From contig CM022297.1 in assembly GCA_011799875.1 (NCBI GenBank), positions 446,201,292 through 446,265,291 of the forward strand: DNA of 64,000 nt. Reading direction: 5' to 3'. The notes under the pieces were generated by a model. The model was given only the letters and a program-made list of their open reading frames with translations, was not told the origin of the DNA and made no database searches. Position 1 is the stretch's first letter. Each line of letters starts with the position of its first letter. Positions 36,402-48,655 of the stretch are shown here, in pieces. The DNA is from Thinopyrum elongatum (Eukaryota > Streptophyta > Magnoliopsida > Poales > Poaceae). A program made the translations under genes and the position numbers.

Positions 36402-37748
36402 ATGGCTGACGATCCTCCACCTCCACCCTATGTTGCCGCAATGATGCAGCAGTTTATGACCGGACTAATGGCTCAATTTCCAAACCAGAATGCTCAGCAA
36501 CAGAATGCTCCAATAACTCTGGCAGAATTCGTGCACCTCAACCCGTCTGTTTTTCGCAGCTCGACTGATCCAATGGATGCTGATGATTAGCTCCGTGGCA
36601 TTGCCTTTCAAATGAAGTCGGACAATGTTATCCCTGACAGTTACGTCACCTATGTGACGTATCACCTGAGGGGATCAGCTGCTCAATGGTGGGAAAACCA
36701 CAAGGGTATGTTGCCTGCTAAAACTGTAACCACTTGGCAGGAATTCCAGTCAGCTTTTCGTGCACGGTACATTCCTCAAGGTCTGATGGACCAGAAGAAG
36801 CAGGAGTTCCGCAAACTCTCACAGGGCAAAATGACTGTGGATGAATACCAGAGGAAATTTCTTGAATTGTCCCGCTATGCTAAAGATGACGTCTGCACTG
36901 ACGCCCGCAAGTAGGAGAAATTCCGTGAAGGACTGCGTACGGATATAAACCTCGCACTTGTTGTCCTTGATTTTGCAGACTTCGCAACGCTTGTCAGCAA
37001 ATCTTTCCAAGTTGAAACAGCTCTGACTGAGTACCAGGAGTCGCTCAAGCGTACTCGAGATGTCGGTTCGTCTTTAGGTCGACCTGTTCAGAAACGTTAA
37101 GTCTGGATTCCCCACAATGTTTACCACCGACCTGCTCCAACACCAAGGCCGTCATATGTTGCACCTCGTTTGCCTTCACCGCCGAGACAACTATCGGTTC
37201 ATAATGGACCGCCTGATGCTATGGCTTTTCATCAGGATGCACCATGTCCTCCCGTTGGTTGCAAGAAGAGCTGTCGGAACCGTCATCTCAGAAAATGTAA
37301 TGCCAGGCCGTCTGCTATAGTTCGGGTCCATGTCAACCAAGTTAACATGGAAGAAGCTCGACAGGACCCCAAAATTGTGATGGGCACCCTTCTAGTGAAT
37401 TCAATCCCAGCTTTAGTCCTCTTTGATTCTGGAGCATCGCACTCCTTCATGTCCGAAAGTTTTGCGTGAAGCCATGATATACCTTTCGAGGAGATGTCCA
37501 CCCCATTAGTAATCCAGTCACCTGGGGCTAATAGGCAAACTACCATGGTAAGCCACGGTAACCACATTGTGATCGGAGGATTGATGTTCCCCGTTTCTCT
37601 CATTGCTCTCAAGACCTCCAACATAGACATTATCCTAGGTATGGACTGGTTGAAACCTCATAAAGCTTTGATTGACTGTGCCACTGAAATAGTCCGCCTC
37701 ACACACCCTTCCGGCCAGACAATCAGATACTTAGCTCGAACAGTTTAG
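36402..37748 (+). pseudogene. gag: Tekay gag and protease part, five in-frame stops
   Basis: The frame opens at ATG 36402 (MADDPPPPPYVAAMMQQF) and continues in the same frame as pol. Capsid motifs include YVTYHLRGSAAQWW, EFQSAFRARYIP and KLSQGKMTVDEYQRKF. A cysteine/histidine cluster near 37250-37305 is a degenerate zinc knuckle (spacing not C-x2-C-x4-H-x4-C). The retroviral-type protease motif ALVLFDSGASHSF lies near 37410-37446, followed by IDIILGMDWL. In-frame stops end at 36590, 36914, 37100, 37469 and 37748. Each can be explained by one C-to-T or G-to-A transition, and no frameshift is present. Gag packages the RNA; the protease would cleave the polyprotein. Confidence 0.85.
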
Positions 37749-40154
37749 GATGCCGAAGCTCAGATTTATGTTCTGAATGCATTGAATGCTTCACCTCTTG
37801 AAGGCATCGAGAACGTTCCAGTTGTTCGTGATTTCCAAGACTTCTTTCCAGAAGAACTTCCAGGAATACCCCCTGCTAGAGCTGTTGAGTTCGTCATCGA
37901 CTTGAAGCTTGGCACTACCCCTATTGCAAAGCGTCCTTATAAGATGCCTCCGCATCATCTTCTCGAGCTTAAGGAAGAAATCGACATGTCACTTAAGAAA
38001 GGTTTCATCCGCCCCAGTTCCTCTGCTTGGGGAGCACCTTCACTCTTCGTTAAGAAGAAGGATGGAACTAACCGATTGGTTCAGGATTATCGGCCCATTA
38101 ACCAAGCCACAATTCAGAATAAATATCCGCTTCCTCGGATCAATGATTTGTATGATCAACTTGCTGGATCATCGGTGTTTTCTAAACTCGACTTGAGGTT
38201 GGGTTATCATCAGATCCGTGTTCGTGAAGAGGATATTCCCAAGACTGCATTTGTTACTCGTTATGGCTCCTACGAGTACACTGTCATGTCATTTGGCTTA
38301 ACAAATGCTCCAGCCACATTCTCCCGTCTGATGAATTACATCTTCATGGATTACCTCGACAAGTTCGTCGTGGTTTATCTAGATGATATTCTGGTATATT
38401 CGAAGAATAAGGAAGAACATGCCGAACACCTCCGTCTTGTACTGGAAAGGCTCCGAGAACACCAGTTGTATGCCAAATACTCCAAATGTGAATTCTGGCT
38501 TTCTGAAGTAACGTACCTTGGTCATGTGATTTCCAAGGATGGAATTGCTGTTAACGCGGAACGAGTTCAGGCTATTCTTGACTGGACTCCTCCGAAGAAC
38601 GTCAAGCAAGTAAGAAGTTTTCTCGGCCTTGCAAGCTATTGCCGTCGGTTTGTTGAGAATTTTTCTAAGATTGCTAAGCCCCTGACTGATCTGCTTCACA
38701 AGGGCGTTAAGTTTGAATGGACCGAAAAATGTCAGGAAAGCTTTCAAACACTCAAAGACAAGCTAACATCTGCCCTAGTACTTGCTCCTCCAGATTCTCG
38801 CAAAGACTTCGTGATTTATTGTGACGCATCCCGTGAAGGATTAGGCTGTGTCCTAATGCAAGAGCGTAAAGTGATTGCTTACGGCTCTCGACAGTTGCGT
38901 CCGCATGAAGAAAATTATCCGGTACATGATCTAGAACTGGCTGCTGTCATCTATGCACTACAGTTGTGGCGACATTACCTCCTCGATAATCGTTGTGAGA
39001 TATACACGGATCATAAAAGTCTGAAGTACTTGTTCACTCAGCCATCTCTAAACCTCCGTCAGCAAAGATGGATGGAGGCCATTGCGGACTATGATTTGGG
39101 TATTTCCTATACCCCTGGCAAGGCTAACGTGATGGCTGATGCCTTAAGCCGCAAGTCCTATTGCGACAACCTCATGGTTAGGCGAGCTCAACCTCGTCTT
39201 TATGAAGAATTGTGCAAGCTAAATCTGCGTATTGTTCCACAGGGTTCTCTTAATAACCTTGTGATACAACCAGATCTTGAGAAAGTTGTTAAGGATGCGC
39301 AAGCTAAAGATGCTGAAATTGATCTGATGAAGAAAGACCTTCACCTTGTAAAGTACAGGGATTTCTCGCTGTCTGAAGATGGAACCTTGTATTTCAGAAA
39401 CCGCATTGTGGTACCTCGCTTCGAGCTTATGACTGGCAAAGTCATGAAGGAGGCACATGATACCCCGTTGTCTATTCATCCGGGTAGCACCAAGATGTAT
39501 CGTGATCTCCGTCAAAGGTATTGGTGGTCTAAAATGAAGCAGGACATTGCTCGATATGTTGCTGAATGTGATGTGTGTCGTCGCGTTAAAGCAGAACATC
39601 AGAAGCCTGCTGGAATTATGCAACCACTTCCTATTCCTCTATGGAAATGGGATAAGGTTCAAATGGATTTCATTACAGGACTTCCCAGGTCACAGAAGGG
39701 TCACGATGCTATTCTTGTAGTCGTCGATCAACTTTCTAAAGTTGCACACTTTCTGCCTGTCAAAGAGACTATCACTGCTAGTCAGTTAGCAGAGTTGTAT
39801 ATCTCCAGAATTGTTTCACTCCACGGTATTTCGAAGGAGATTAGTTCAGACCGTGGCAGTCTTTTCACTTCCAAATTCTGGGAAAGTTTCCAAACAGCTA
39901 TGGGAACTCATATTACCTGGAGTTCAGCTTATCACCCCCAATCCCAAGGCCAAGTCGAGCGAGTCAATCAAGTGCTTGAAGACATGCTTCGGGCTTGTGT
40001 TATTTCTTTCGGTAAGAAGTGGGAAGAATCTCTTCCATATGCCGAATTCTCTTACAACAACAGCTATCAAGCCAGTTTGAAAATGGCCCCCTTCGAAGTA
40101 CTCTATGGACGTAAGTGTCGAACCCCTCTGAATTGGTCAGAAACTGGGGAATGA
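37749..40154 (+). CDS. pol: Tekay pol: reverse transcriptase, RNase H, integrase
   Basis: The longest open frame of the window, 790 codons from the first Met at 37782. It continues the gag frame and is closed by a TGA at 40152, itself inside the integrase region. Numbering from 37782: reverse transcriptase with YLDDILVYS (YLDD at 199-202), RNase H with [12 protein letters not shown] (Asp 348) and [11 protein letters not shown]. The integrase has an H-H-C-C zinc finger (His 566 to CDVCRR) and the D,D35E triad at Asp 629, Asp 690 and Glu 726. These catalytic residues are all present. RT and RNase H copy the RNA into DNA and integrase inserts it. The protein would normally be part of a single gag-pol polyprotein. 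Premature stops up- and downstream make independent activity unlikely. Confidence 0.95.
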   Translation, partial: DAEAQIYVLNALNASPLEGIENVPVVRDFQDFFPEELPGIPPARAVEFVIDLKLGTTPIAKRPYKMPPHHLLELKEEIDMSLKKGFIRPSSSAWGAPSLFVKKKDGTNRLVQDYRPINQATIQNKYPLPRINDLYDQLAGSSVFSKLDLRLGYHQIRVREEDIPKTAFVTRYGSYEYTVMSFGLTNAPATFSRLMNYIFMDYLDKFVVVYLDDILVYSKNKEEHAEHLRLVLERLREHQLYAKYSKCEFWLSEVTYLGHVISKDGIAVNAERVQAILDWTPPKNVKQVRSFLGLASYCRRFVENFSKIAKPLTDLLHKGVKFEWTEKCQESFQTLKDKLTSALVLAPPDSRKDFVIYCDASREGLGCVLMQERKVIAYGSRQLRPHEENYPVHDLELAAVIYALQLWRHYLLDNRCEIYTDHKSLKYLFTQPSLNLRQQRWMEAIADYDLGISYTPGKANVMADALSRKSYCDNLMVRRAQPRLYEELCKLNLRIVPQGSLNNLVIQPDLEKVVKDAQAKDAEIDLMKKDLHLVKYRDFSLSEDGTLYFRNRIVVPRFELMTGKVMKEAHDTPLSIHPGSTKMYRDLRQRYWWSKMKQDIARYVAECDVCRRVKAEHQKPAGIMQPLPIPLWKWDKVQMDFITGLPRSQKGHDAILVVVDQLSKVAHFLPVKETITASQLAELYISRIVSLHGISKEISSDRGSLFTSKFWESFQTAMGTHITWSSAYHPQSQGQVERVNQVLEDMLRACVISFGKKWEESLPYAEFSYNNSYQASLKMAPFEVLYGRKCRTPLNWSETGE

Positions 40155-40715
40155 CCACTCGTGGGTCCGGATATTATTCAACACGCCGAAGAACAAGTTC
40201 GTATTGTCCGGGAAAATCTCAAGGAGGCTCAGGACCGCCAGAAGAGCAACTATGATCGTAAGCGATGGGGTTTGACTTATCAACCTGGTGATCAAGCTTA
40301 TCTACGTGTCACCCCTATGAAGGGCACTCACCGTTTTGGAATCAAGGGCAAGTTAGCTCGGCGCTACATTTGTCCTTTCAGCATTGTTGCTAGACATGGT
40401 CAGGTGGCATATAAATTGGAGTTGCCGCTACAATTCTCTCATATCCACGACGTCTTCCATGTGTCGCAACTTCGTAAATGCTTCAAGGAATCTCCGCACC
40501 GCGCAGTGGATCACAAGGTGCTCGAATTGCAAGATGACCTATCTTATAAGGAGCATCCGATCCGCATTCTCGATGAAGCTGAACGTCGGACCCGTCAGAA
40601 GGTTACCAAGTTCCTCAAAGTGCAGTGGTTAAATCATACTGAAGATGAAGCCACTTGGGAACGCGAGGATAATCTTCGTGCGGAATACCCCGAACTTTTT
40701 CCTTCTACCTCTTAA
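40155..40715 (+). pseudogene. Tekay integrase C-terminus and chromodomain
   Basis: Same frame as pol, separated by one TGA (40152-40154). It contains the integrase C-terminal module (RWGLTYQPGDQAYLRV, HDVFHVSQLRKC) and a chromodomain near the end (EHPIRILDEAERR, VTKFLKVQWLNH, EDEATWERE). The frame ends with TAA at 40713-40715. In chromoviruses this domain is thought to direct integration to particular chromatin. Confidence 0.85.
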
Positions 40716-40738
40716 TTCTCGAGACGAGAATTCTTGTT

Positions 40739-40751
40739 AGTGGAGGAGACT
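40739..40751 (+). other. Polypurine tract of the Tekay-like element
   Basis: GTGGAGGAGACT immediately before the 3' LTR, the expected plus-strand primer site. Confidence 0.7.
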
Positions 40752-43700
40752 TGTAACACCCCCAGTGGATAACTACAGTAATTCCCTTTTGATTATGCCA
40801 GGTCATCATGATCAGCAGTGCTTAATCATCATTAGTGTCATATCTCTTTTCAATTCATGTTCAAATGGAAATTCAAACTAGAGTCAAAATAAAAGTTGTT
40901 CAAATTTGAAAACTAAATTGTTCATAATGTTGTAAATAATCTAGAGACCATTCTAAAATTATAACCAACAATTAATAAATTAATTAAGAGACTCTAACAG
41001 TAGCAAAACAACACTATTTAATACCTTTTTAATTAAATAAAATCCCAAATGAAAACCTTTGTACTCAAAACCATTTATTTGCACTGGCATGTAATGCACT
41101 GAGATTTAAGGGCTAGGTCTCATATTTTACAAAAACCATTTAGTGGCCAAACTATTTGTAAAACAGGAAAAAGAACAGAAAACAAAAGAGAAAATGAAAT
41201 AAAAAGAAAAGGCTCGAGTGGCTGGGCTCTAGTCAGCACAGAGGGCCCAGCCCACTTCCCCTTCCTCCTTCCTACTGCTCCCCCTCTCGCACGCTGTCGC
41301 CTCGTCCGCACCCGCCGCGCCAGCCCCCCTGCCCCGCGGTTGACAACGCGCCAACGCCGCCCGTCGAGGTTAAAGCCGCAGCCCCCGTGCCCCCCTGGCC
41401 TCTCCCTCACTCACTCTCTCTCTCTCTCTTTCGCTCAGCTCCCTCTTTCCCCTTCCTCCTGAGAACCACCGCCGACGCGGTCGTCGCCGCAACGCTGCGG
41501 ATCCACGGCCACCGGCGTCTTCGAGGCCGGCAACCAAACCTGGGAGGTGCGACGTCCTCCGCGTCATCGTCCTCGTCCGTCAGTTGGAGCCGGGGAGGTC
41601 GATAGGGACCGCATCGACCTCTTCCCCCTTTCGGTGCCCGCCGGCGATCGTCGCCAAATCTGCCTCGCCTCTGCGCTACCATTCCCCCGAAGGGCCTCCG
41701 TGAGCCCGCACTGTGAGCACCACCCCTCCTCTCCCCGTCTGTTTCCTCTTTTCGCTGCCGTAGCTGTCCCGCCGCCGTGCCGAACTCCGCCGTCCGCCAT
41801 GGCCGGTGAGCAGCGCGCTCTCGTGCCTCTCGGGCTCGTCCCAGGCCGCCGTCGCGCTCGTAGTGCTGCGTAGGTATTGCCTGCGCGTGTAGTTCGTCGA
41901 ACGCGCGACCGTAGCGCCATCTCTGTCGAGGCCCGAAAGTCGCCTCTGTTCGACCTCGTCGTTGGGCACAACTCCGACCACCCCCGCCGCCGTGCTCCCC
42001 ACCATCGGACGCGGCGTGGAGAGGCCGTTCCAGGGCACCCAGCCGCACTCGAAACCCTGCCCCACAGCTCGAACCCGAGCTTGCCGGAGTTCGTCGCCGT
42101 TGCACGAGCTCGCCGGCGTGCTCCGGTGCCGGCGCTGACCTGGCCAGCCGGGCCCCACCGCTAGTGCCACTGACTGCGGGCCCCGCGGGCCCCGTTGACC
42201 TGGGTCAACTACTGAGGTGGTACAGTGGCCCACTGACATGCGGGCCCCACCCCATTTAAATGTTTTAAAATAAATAGATAAAAGTTAATTAACTATTAGT
42301 CACTGACAGGTGGGTCCCGCTAGTTGATTAGGATTAGATTAGTTAATTTAACTCTGTTAATCAGTCCAGCTTATGACATGTGGGGCCCACTGGTCAGGTT
42401 TGACCTGGCCGGCCCCCTGTTGACTGCTGACGTCAGCTTTACGTCATGATGACGTCACCCTGTACTGTTTTGGATAATTCAAATTTAATTAATTAAATAA
42501 ATTCTAGAAAATCAATAAAACTTTAGAAAATCATATCTATTAATCCATAACTCTGATGAAAATAATTTATATATGAAAAATGCTCAGAATTTCGAGACAG
42601 ATCCGAATACGCGGTCCGTTCGTCCGCCACACGTCCCTAACTATCCGAACATGCAACCGCTCCCCTCTTTTCGTCTGTCCGAAATGCCGGACACTGGGAA
42701 TACTTTCCCGGACGTTTTTCCCCTTCGCCGGGATTACATAGCACTACGATAGAACACTGCTAGCTCTGCTTATTGATATGTCATGCACTTGTTTGCTTAG
42801 TATTTACTGTTTCCTCCCCCTCTTCTCTCTCATTAGACCTTGATGCTGTTCCCGATACCGCCGCAGCTCCAGAGACTGACGACACCATTGACGACCTTGC
42901 CCTTGCCGCCGAGCAACCAGGCAAGCCCCCCCCTTTGATCATCCCGATATCGCCCATTCTATTTTCTCATGCTTGCATTAGAATTGCTGCTGCTACTGCT
43001 TTACCTATTCTGATGCATAGCCTGTTTATTGTAACCTGCTGTTGATAATTACCTGCATATCCTAACTGCTAAGTATAGTCTGGGTAGAGACCTATCAGTG
43101 ACCCCACTTATCCCAATTGCCCCGCTGGATCATCCGATGACCCGATCAACGGGAATTGAAGACCAGGCCCCGACACCGCACATCACCACCCCCCCCTTAG
43201 TTGTAACGACACTGCAGCGTTACTATCGAGTGCCGAGGGTGATACCTCGTGTAGCACTTCTGATGTTAACTCTGTAGGGTAGCTATTCGGCCGTGGTCAT
43301 CGAGGGTGATTCCTCCTTCACTGCTCCCGATAACGACGCCGTCGTACAACACCTCAAGTGTGAACCCAGCGAGGGTGATTCCTCCGAGTTCACCTTGACG
43401 GATACATCGAATAGGAATCCAACGAGGGTGATACCTCGGATTCCCCTGATGTTATGGACACACGGATACTTGGACTATACTATTGTTACTTGGAAAGGCG
43501 GGTCGACCCTGAGGGGTACCCGCGTGTGATGTGACGACGGGTTGCCTGTATGGTGCCCGAGTGATGAATACGAGGCGCGGCCGAGCATTCTTAACCCTTG
43601 TAGCAAGTCCTTGAGACGGGGCGATGGGGTCAAATCTTTCGTGAGTCTCTGCTCGTTACCGCAAGCCCAAGGTACTAACGATTTGGATATTTGATCCGAG

Positions 43701-44917
43701 CAGGCCTCTGGCCTGATAGCACTAACCATCACGTGGGCATATTATGGGCGTTCTGCATCTTATGCATCAGCCGAAAGCTCTGTCAGACGTCCAGTTCAGC
43801 ATGGCGGCACGGTCGGATCGTGTCGGCCACCCAAGGCGATGCTGGTATCCACCCTGTGCGCAACGACCCGAAGGGCGAGGGGCGATGGCCAAGACCCCCT
43901 TGCGCTTAGGATGTAGACCGGCGGGGACCTCTCTGCTGAGCTGTAGGTAGGGTTGCGATGTGTCGTTTGGCCGAGGCCGGGCAGGACCCAGAAAGTGTGT
44001 CCGGCCGGAGTTAAGCGAGCGTGGTGGATAAGTTGGTGCACCCCTGCAGGGAAGAACTAATCTATGCATAGCCGGTCCTACGGTAAAGGACACTCGGAGT
44101 TGTATCCCGATTGATACAATTAGAACTGGATACTTGGATACTATGGCTCTGGGATTGCTTCTCGCAGGGAGTCGAGAAGGGATCTCAGGACGAGGTTGAT
44201 GACTGTATGGCTCTGGGATTGCTTTCTCGTAGGGAGTCGAGAAAGGATCTCTGGGTGAGGTTGAGACTTAATGATACTGCTACATTATATTGATCTGTTC
44301 TACTCTCTTCTATTGCTGCAAGACCGCTGAAGATGCTAGTCTTCGATAGGACTAGGCTTTCCCCTCTATTCTGGCATTTCTGCAGCCCAGTCCACATACA
44401 CAGCCTTCCTTTGATAATGTTGCATATGTAGTGTAGATCCTTGCTTGCTGAGTACTTCTGAGTACTCAGGGTTGCTTTGTTTTCCTTTTCTCCCCATATC
44501 AGTTTGTCGTGACCAAGATGACAAAGCCCTTGAGACAGATGCCCCGTCGATCGACTACTACTACTACCCTGAGGATGGTTACTACTATGAGCTGACTGAC
44601 GACCAGGAGTAGGTTCGGAGGGTCCCAGGCAGGAGGCCTGCGCCTTTCGATCGTAGTGTTTTCTTTTGCCCCGCCTTTCTAAAGGGCTTATCTGTGTTTT
44701 CTCTTATATCTGTACTCAGATATCTGATGCTTCCACTGACGCTTGTATGCCATCGAGCTATGTATTCGAGCCCTCGAGGCCCTGGCTTGTAATATAAAGC
44801 TTGTATGACTTTATTTATCTTTTAGAGTTGTGTTGTGATATCTTCCCGTGAGTCCTTAGGCTTGATCATGTGCATTTGCGTGTATGATTAGTGCACGATT
44901 GAGCCGGGGGCGTCACA
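40752..44917 (+). repeat. 3' LTR of the Tekay-like element
   Basis: 4166 bp, TGTAACACCCCCAGTGG to GGGGGCGTCACA. It keeps the canonical TG start that the 5' copy has lost. The 64-bp duplication and the Tyr-rich tail (stop at 44610-44612) are present. Confidence 0.95.
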
Positions 44918-45802
44918 CATGATTACTTATAGCCTCATATTTCTTCTTCGAATCTTTGGTTTAGTTAGGCCTACTAGATCAATTTTTCTTGCCATAGGAA
45001 GAGGTGCTTTGTGATGGGCTCGGTCGTGCGGTGTTCTTTCCCAGTGAGAGAAGGGGCAGCAAGACACGTATTGATCGTTGCCATTAAAGATAACAAGATG
45101 GGGTCTATTCCTACATGAATAGGTCTTGTCTACATCATGTCATCATTCTTATTGCATTACTCCTTTTCTCCATGAACTTAATACACTAGATGCATGCTGG
45201 ATAGCGGTCGATGTGTGGAGTAATAGTAGTAGATGCAAGCAGGAGTCAGTCTACTAATCTTGGACATGATGCCTATATAATGATCATTGCCTGGATATCG
45301 TCATGATTATTTGAAGTTCTATCAATTGCCCAACAGTAATTTGTTTACCCACTGTATGCTATTTTTCTCGAGAGAAGCCACTAGTGAAATCTACGGCCCC
45401 CGGGTCTATTCTTCATCATATTTGCTTTCCGATCTATTATTTGCCACTTTTATTTTCAGATCTATTATTCCAAAAACCCAAAAATACCTTGCTGCAATTT
45501 TTTGTTACTTCTTTTATTTCACGTTTATTCGAGATCTATTTATCTAATCTATCATAATTTTTCTCCCGTCCATGTGACACTTTCTGGCACCGCTATCCGT
45601 AGAGGGATTGACAACCCCTCCTAATCGTCGGGTTGCAAGTATTTGTTATTTGTGTGTAGGTACTGTTTACATAGTGTTGCTTAGTTCTCCTACTAGATTG
45701 ATACCTTGGTTTCATAACTGAGGGAAATACCTACCGTAGTTGTGCTGCATCATCCCTTCCTCTTTGGGGAAATACCGACGTAGTTAAAGCGACATCAGCC
45801 AC

Positions 45803-46121
45803 CATCATCTTAATTGATGTGGAATGTGGTTGTGACTATGTTAGCCACATCCCTTTGATGCCCTTCTTACTTCCTGTTGTTTCCTCTTCCCACGTCCTCT
45901 TTTTCCTCCACTGACCTTCATCCTCCTCCTCCCTTACTCCTAGATTGTTGCCTCCCAATCCCAGATGGATGTCAGTTGAGCATTTCTATCTCTAAGACCC
46001 ATCTGTTCATCCTAAACTTCTTCGGACGCAAAAGGGGCAGTGTCCGACAGAGATTTTGTCCGTTAATACCGCTAAATCTGGGAGGGAGGCGTTCGGATGG
46101 AGTAAGCACGCCTGGTAGCAC
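45803..46121 (+). other. Remnant of the bZIP-locus flank joined to unassigned DNA
   Basis: The first ~60 bases match the flank before the third bZIP copy (GTGGTTGTGACTAT, CATCCCTTT). From about 45860 the sequence is C/T-rich and unassigned. The exact junction with the Gypsy pol fragment that follows is not visible. Confidence 0.4.
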
Positions 46122-46430
46122 ATGAGGCAGAGGACCAAAGAAAATATCCAAAGACGTAGAGAGAATGCATGTGATGCGGAGCATCCTATGGTCATCACCA
46201 TGGACCTACCGACATCTCACCAAGTGCCAAGTGGACCAATGACACGAGGATGTGCAAGAGCTCTCGAGACCGAGGTGACATCTCTCCTTTGTTACATTCC
46301 AGATGACCCATGTGAGACATGGTTACTACCTAAGTCCGGAATGCTATGTGTGATCAGGTATCAAGAAGACCCTCTCAGAGAAGCTCGTGAAGTCGGACAA
46401 GTCTCCAAGTTCATGGACGAAGAGGAATGA
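46122..46430 (+). pseudogene. C-terminal end of a Gypsy polyprotein
   Basis: An open frame with GPMTRGCARALETEVTSLL, ETWLLPKSGMLCVIRYQ and an acidic end (FMDEEE), resembling the extreme C-terminus of Gypsy polyproteins in Triticeae (MTR-ARA-E-V-SLL, then WLLP-T-LCV-RY). Its TGA stop at 46428 overlaps the first base of the LTR, and the purine-rich GACGAAGAGGAA before it would serve as polypurine tract. The rest of pol is missing upstream. Confidence 0.55.
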
Positions 46431-47108
46431 CGAAAGGAACTGGGGATAGCTCCCAGGACCCGGATATCCGGCCCCTGAAAGTGACTACAGCAGCAGCCCA
46501 GCAGCCGACACGCTACAGGGCCCGGACATCCGGTGAGGCCCCGGACATCCGGCCCTCAATCATAGAACGCCACCGAAGCCGGCCCCCGCCGGCCCGGACA
46601 TCCGGCCCGATGCGAGCCGCCGGACATCCGGCCCCTAGCCCGGACATCTGGCACCTGTCTGCACACAGTGATTGGGCCGAAGCCCATGTATCCCTTCGCC
46701 CCTCTAGACTATATATACTCCTTCTCCTCCTACGTTTTAGGGTTAGCATTGTGATAGCTCGTTTTGGAGATAGAGCTTTGCTCATCCACTTGTTCCCCTA
46801 CTCCATTGGAGACCAAGGCCTCCTAGGAGAAGATCCCCCAAGTGGATTCAAGACCCCGTCTAGGGAAGATCCCCTCGTGGATTCAAGGCCCCATCTCCTC
46901 ACGGATTTAGAAGAACTACCTACCGTTTGTATCGTCCCTTGTTGTGTTTGGATCATGTGTCTCTTTGTGTACTTGGATCTAGCACATGTGTAATCGAATC
47001 TCGTTGATTTGAGTGTTCCCTCTCATTTTCTCCATCGTGTGTTCTTCGTGTTCTTTGGGAATCCCCCTCCAAATCATGAAAGATCGGTGCCTAGGGTTCC
47101 ACCCTACA
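46428..47108 (+). repeat. LTR of the CCGGACATCCGG Gypsy element
   Basis: Starts TGACGAAAGGAACTGGGG after a purine tract and ends near CCCTACA (47108; CATCA at 47111 is an alternative). A TATA-like CTATATATAC lies at 46709-46718. Six copies of CCGGACATCCGG or a one-base variant occur in its upstream part, at 46460, 46521, 46540, 46593, 46619 and 46639. Confidence 0.7.
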
Positions 47109-47114
47109 TCATCT

Positions 47115-47128
47115 TGGTATCATGAGCC
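47115..47128 (+). other. Primer-binding site
   Basis: TGGTATCATGAGCC, close to the initiator Met tRNA complement TGGTATCAGAGCC with a small change. Confidence 0.7.
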
Positions 47129-48655
47129 ATGTTGATCACGATTTTGGAGTCTCCCCCTTTGTTTTATAGCATTTTGTTGTATTTTATCCCATTTTGAAAA
47201 TCCCCACAAAAATAGCCATCCCAAAAAAATTTGTGATTTGTTGGTGTGATGATGTTTTGTTGATTTTGATCCGTGGATTTGATGTGTTACTCGTAGATCT
47301 AGCTTCCCCTAACTTTTTCCCCAATTCCATCCACGAAATCCCTCAAATTTTGCCCTGAAATTTTCTTTTCCCCCACTTGTTCATAGAGTTCATCACGGAT
47401 TTGGAGCCCTGGACATCCGGCCCATGGACCCCAGACATCCGGCCCCCCGGACATCCGCCCCGCAAGCCCGGACATCCGGCCTACCGCAGCACCACTTCAT
47501 CCACCACTTCCTTCTCCGCCTAATTTTCGCCAAATTTGACCGGGTTTCCACCAATACTTCCGCATACCACCACCGCTTTCCGCAACCACCATCGCTTACC
47601 CGCTACCACCTCCGACAATTTTGACACGTTTTGTTCTTTGAGAACTTGAGTTGCGGTTTTCGTTTCCTAACGTGTTTCAGCTACTTAGGGATGGTTCGAC
47701 ACTGACATCACCGCCGCTCATCTTCGTCATCGACATTGACAGTTTCATCATTTGACACCAATCAACCATAAGCAAGGGACGGTAAACTCAATGACACTCT
47801 CGTATTTTCTCCCTTGCAATTGCATTGTTAACCCCTAGCCCATTTCGCGTAACTTGCCTATCGAGACTAGCCTTTGAGTATTGCCGGCATCGTTACTTGT
47901 GCACATTAGTGATCATAGTTCCATTTCATGTACCATATCATCTTGGTATCATCATATCATCCCTTGTGTCACAAGTTTGTTCCCGCACACATCATTGTTA
48001 GCTTCGTTTGTGCATTTTTTATAAGTGGACAAAGTAAGATATCAAAAAGAGAGAAAGCTTATAAGCAAAACAAAAGATAAGCAAAGAGCTTTTAAGCAAG
48101 TGCCATAGCATCATATCACATTGCATATAAGATTGTCATATCCGATCATCTTGGATCAAATTGAGAGAGACACCGGAACATCATACATATAGCATACTTG
48201 GGATAGAAGTCGTTGCATTTTGTAGGTTGTACACAAGTATCGTATCCGCCTATTGAGCAATCGTGCTAGCGTCTCTCTAGCATTGTGCAACAAGAGCATT
48301 TTTTGTGGATTCCACATTTTGAGCTCATTCTTTGGTTGCACGACCCCATTCATCTATCCGTGAGTGTGTTTCCCTGTACCCCTATTGCTATTGGTCTACT
48401 TGTTTCACTTGTAAATTTGCGAATCTTTTTCAACATTATTTGAATCTCGCGAACAATTGCATAAATTTTGTGCCACCATACTCACCAAGCTACTCCATAA
48501 GCCTTAATTGTGTAGGTGTGAGAAATTGACAAGATTCGGTACCAATTATGCTATTTCCTTCCTACATTTTGAGTAATCATTGATCCATCCCCAGCATTGG
48601 ATAAGGTACGTTTGGTATAGTTCTTTCCTTTCTTCCGCTCACATGTTTTCTCGGG
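47129..48655 (+). other. Leader of the CCGGACATCCGG element
   Basis: About 1.5 kb without a convincing gene. Four more near-copies of the CCGGACATCCGG motif lie at 47409-47480. The rest is T-rich with TATCATCTTGGTATCA-like phrases recurring at about 47936. Confidence 0.5.

Larger units (their letters stand above)
31629..44917 (+). mobile_element. Complete Ty3/Gypsy Tekay/Del-like chromovirus
   Basis: A 13.3-kb element with 5' LTR 31629-35784, primer-binding site, gag-pol in one frame at 36402-40715, polypurine tract and 3' LTR 40752-44917. The target duplication is CATGG (31624-31628) and CATGA (44918-44922), one base different; the related LTR at ~51697 has CATGA at this site. Very long LTRs, RT/integrase of chromovirus type and a C-terminal chromodomain fit the Tekay/Del lineage. 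The 5' LTR starts TATAACACC in place of TGTAACACC, a G-to-A change in the terminal dinucleotide. Confidence 0.95.
30897..45797 (+). mobile_element. Solo LTR of a TGATACG-type retrotransposon, split by a Tekay element
   Basis: The LTR begins TGATACGTCTCCAACG at 30897 and ends GCGACATCA at 45797. A perfect target duplication GCCAC flanks it (30892-30896 and 45798-45802). The LTR itself is 30897-31628 plus 44923-45797, about 1.6 kb, matching the LTRs of the complete element at 50984-57555. There is no internal region, so it is a solo LTR; the Tekay element inserted into it later. TATAAATA lies at 31267-31274 and a (CT)n run at about 31461-31480. Confidence 0.9.

Noticed and set aside
41407..42239. 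Long minus-strand frames (up to 232 codons) in the 3' Tekay LTR
   Set aside because: Low-complexity Arg/Gly-rich translation of a GC-rich LTR segment; the 5' LTR breaks the same frame, so it is not a conserved gene.
46513..46993. 188-codon frame in the LTR of the CCGGACATCCGG element
   Set aside because: It reads through the TATA region and motif repeats of an LTR; low-complexity translation without a domain.
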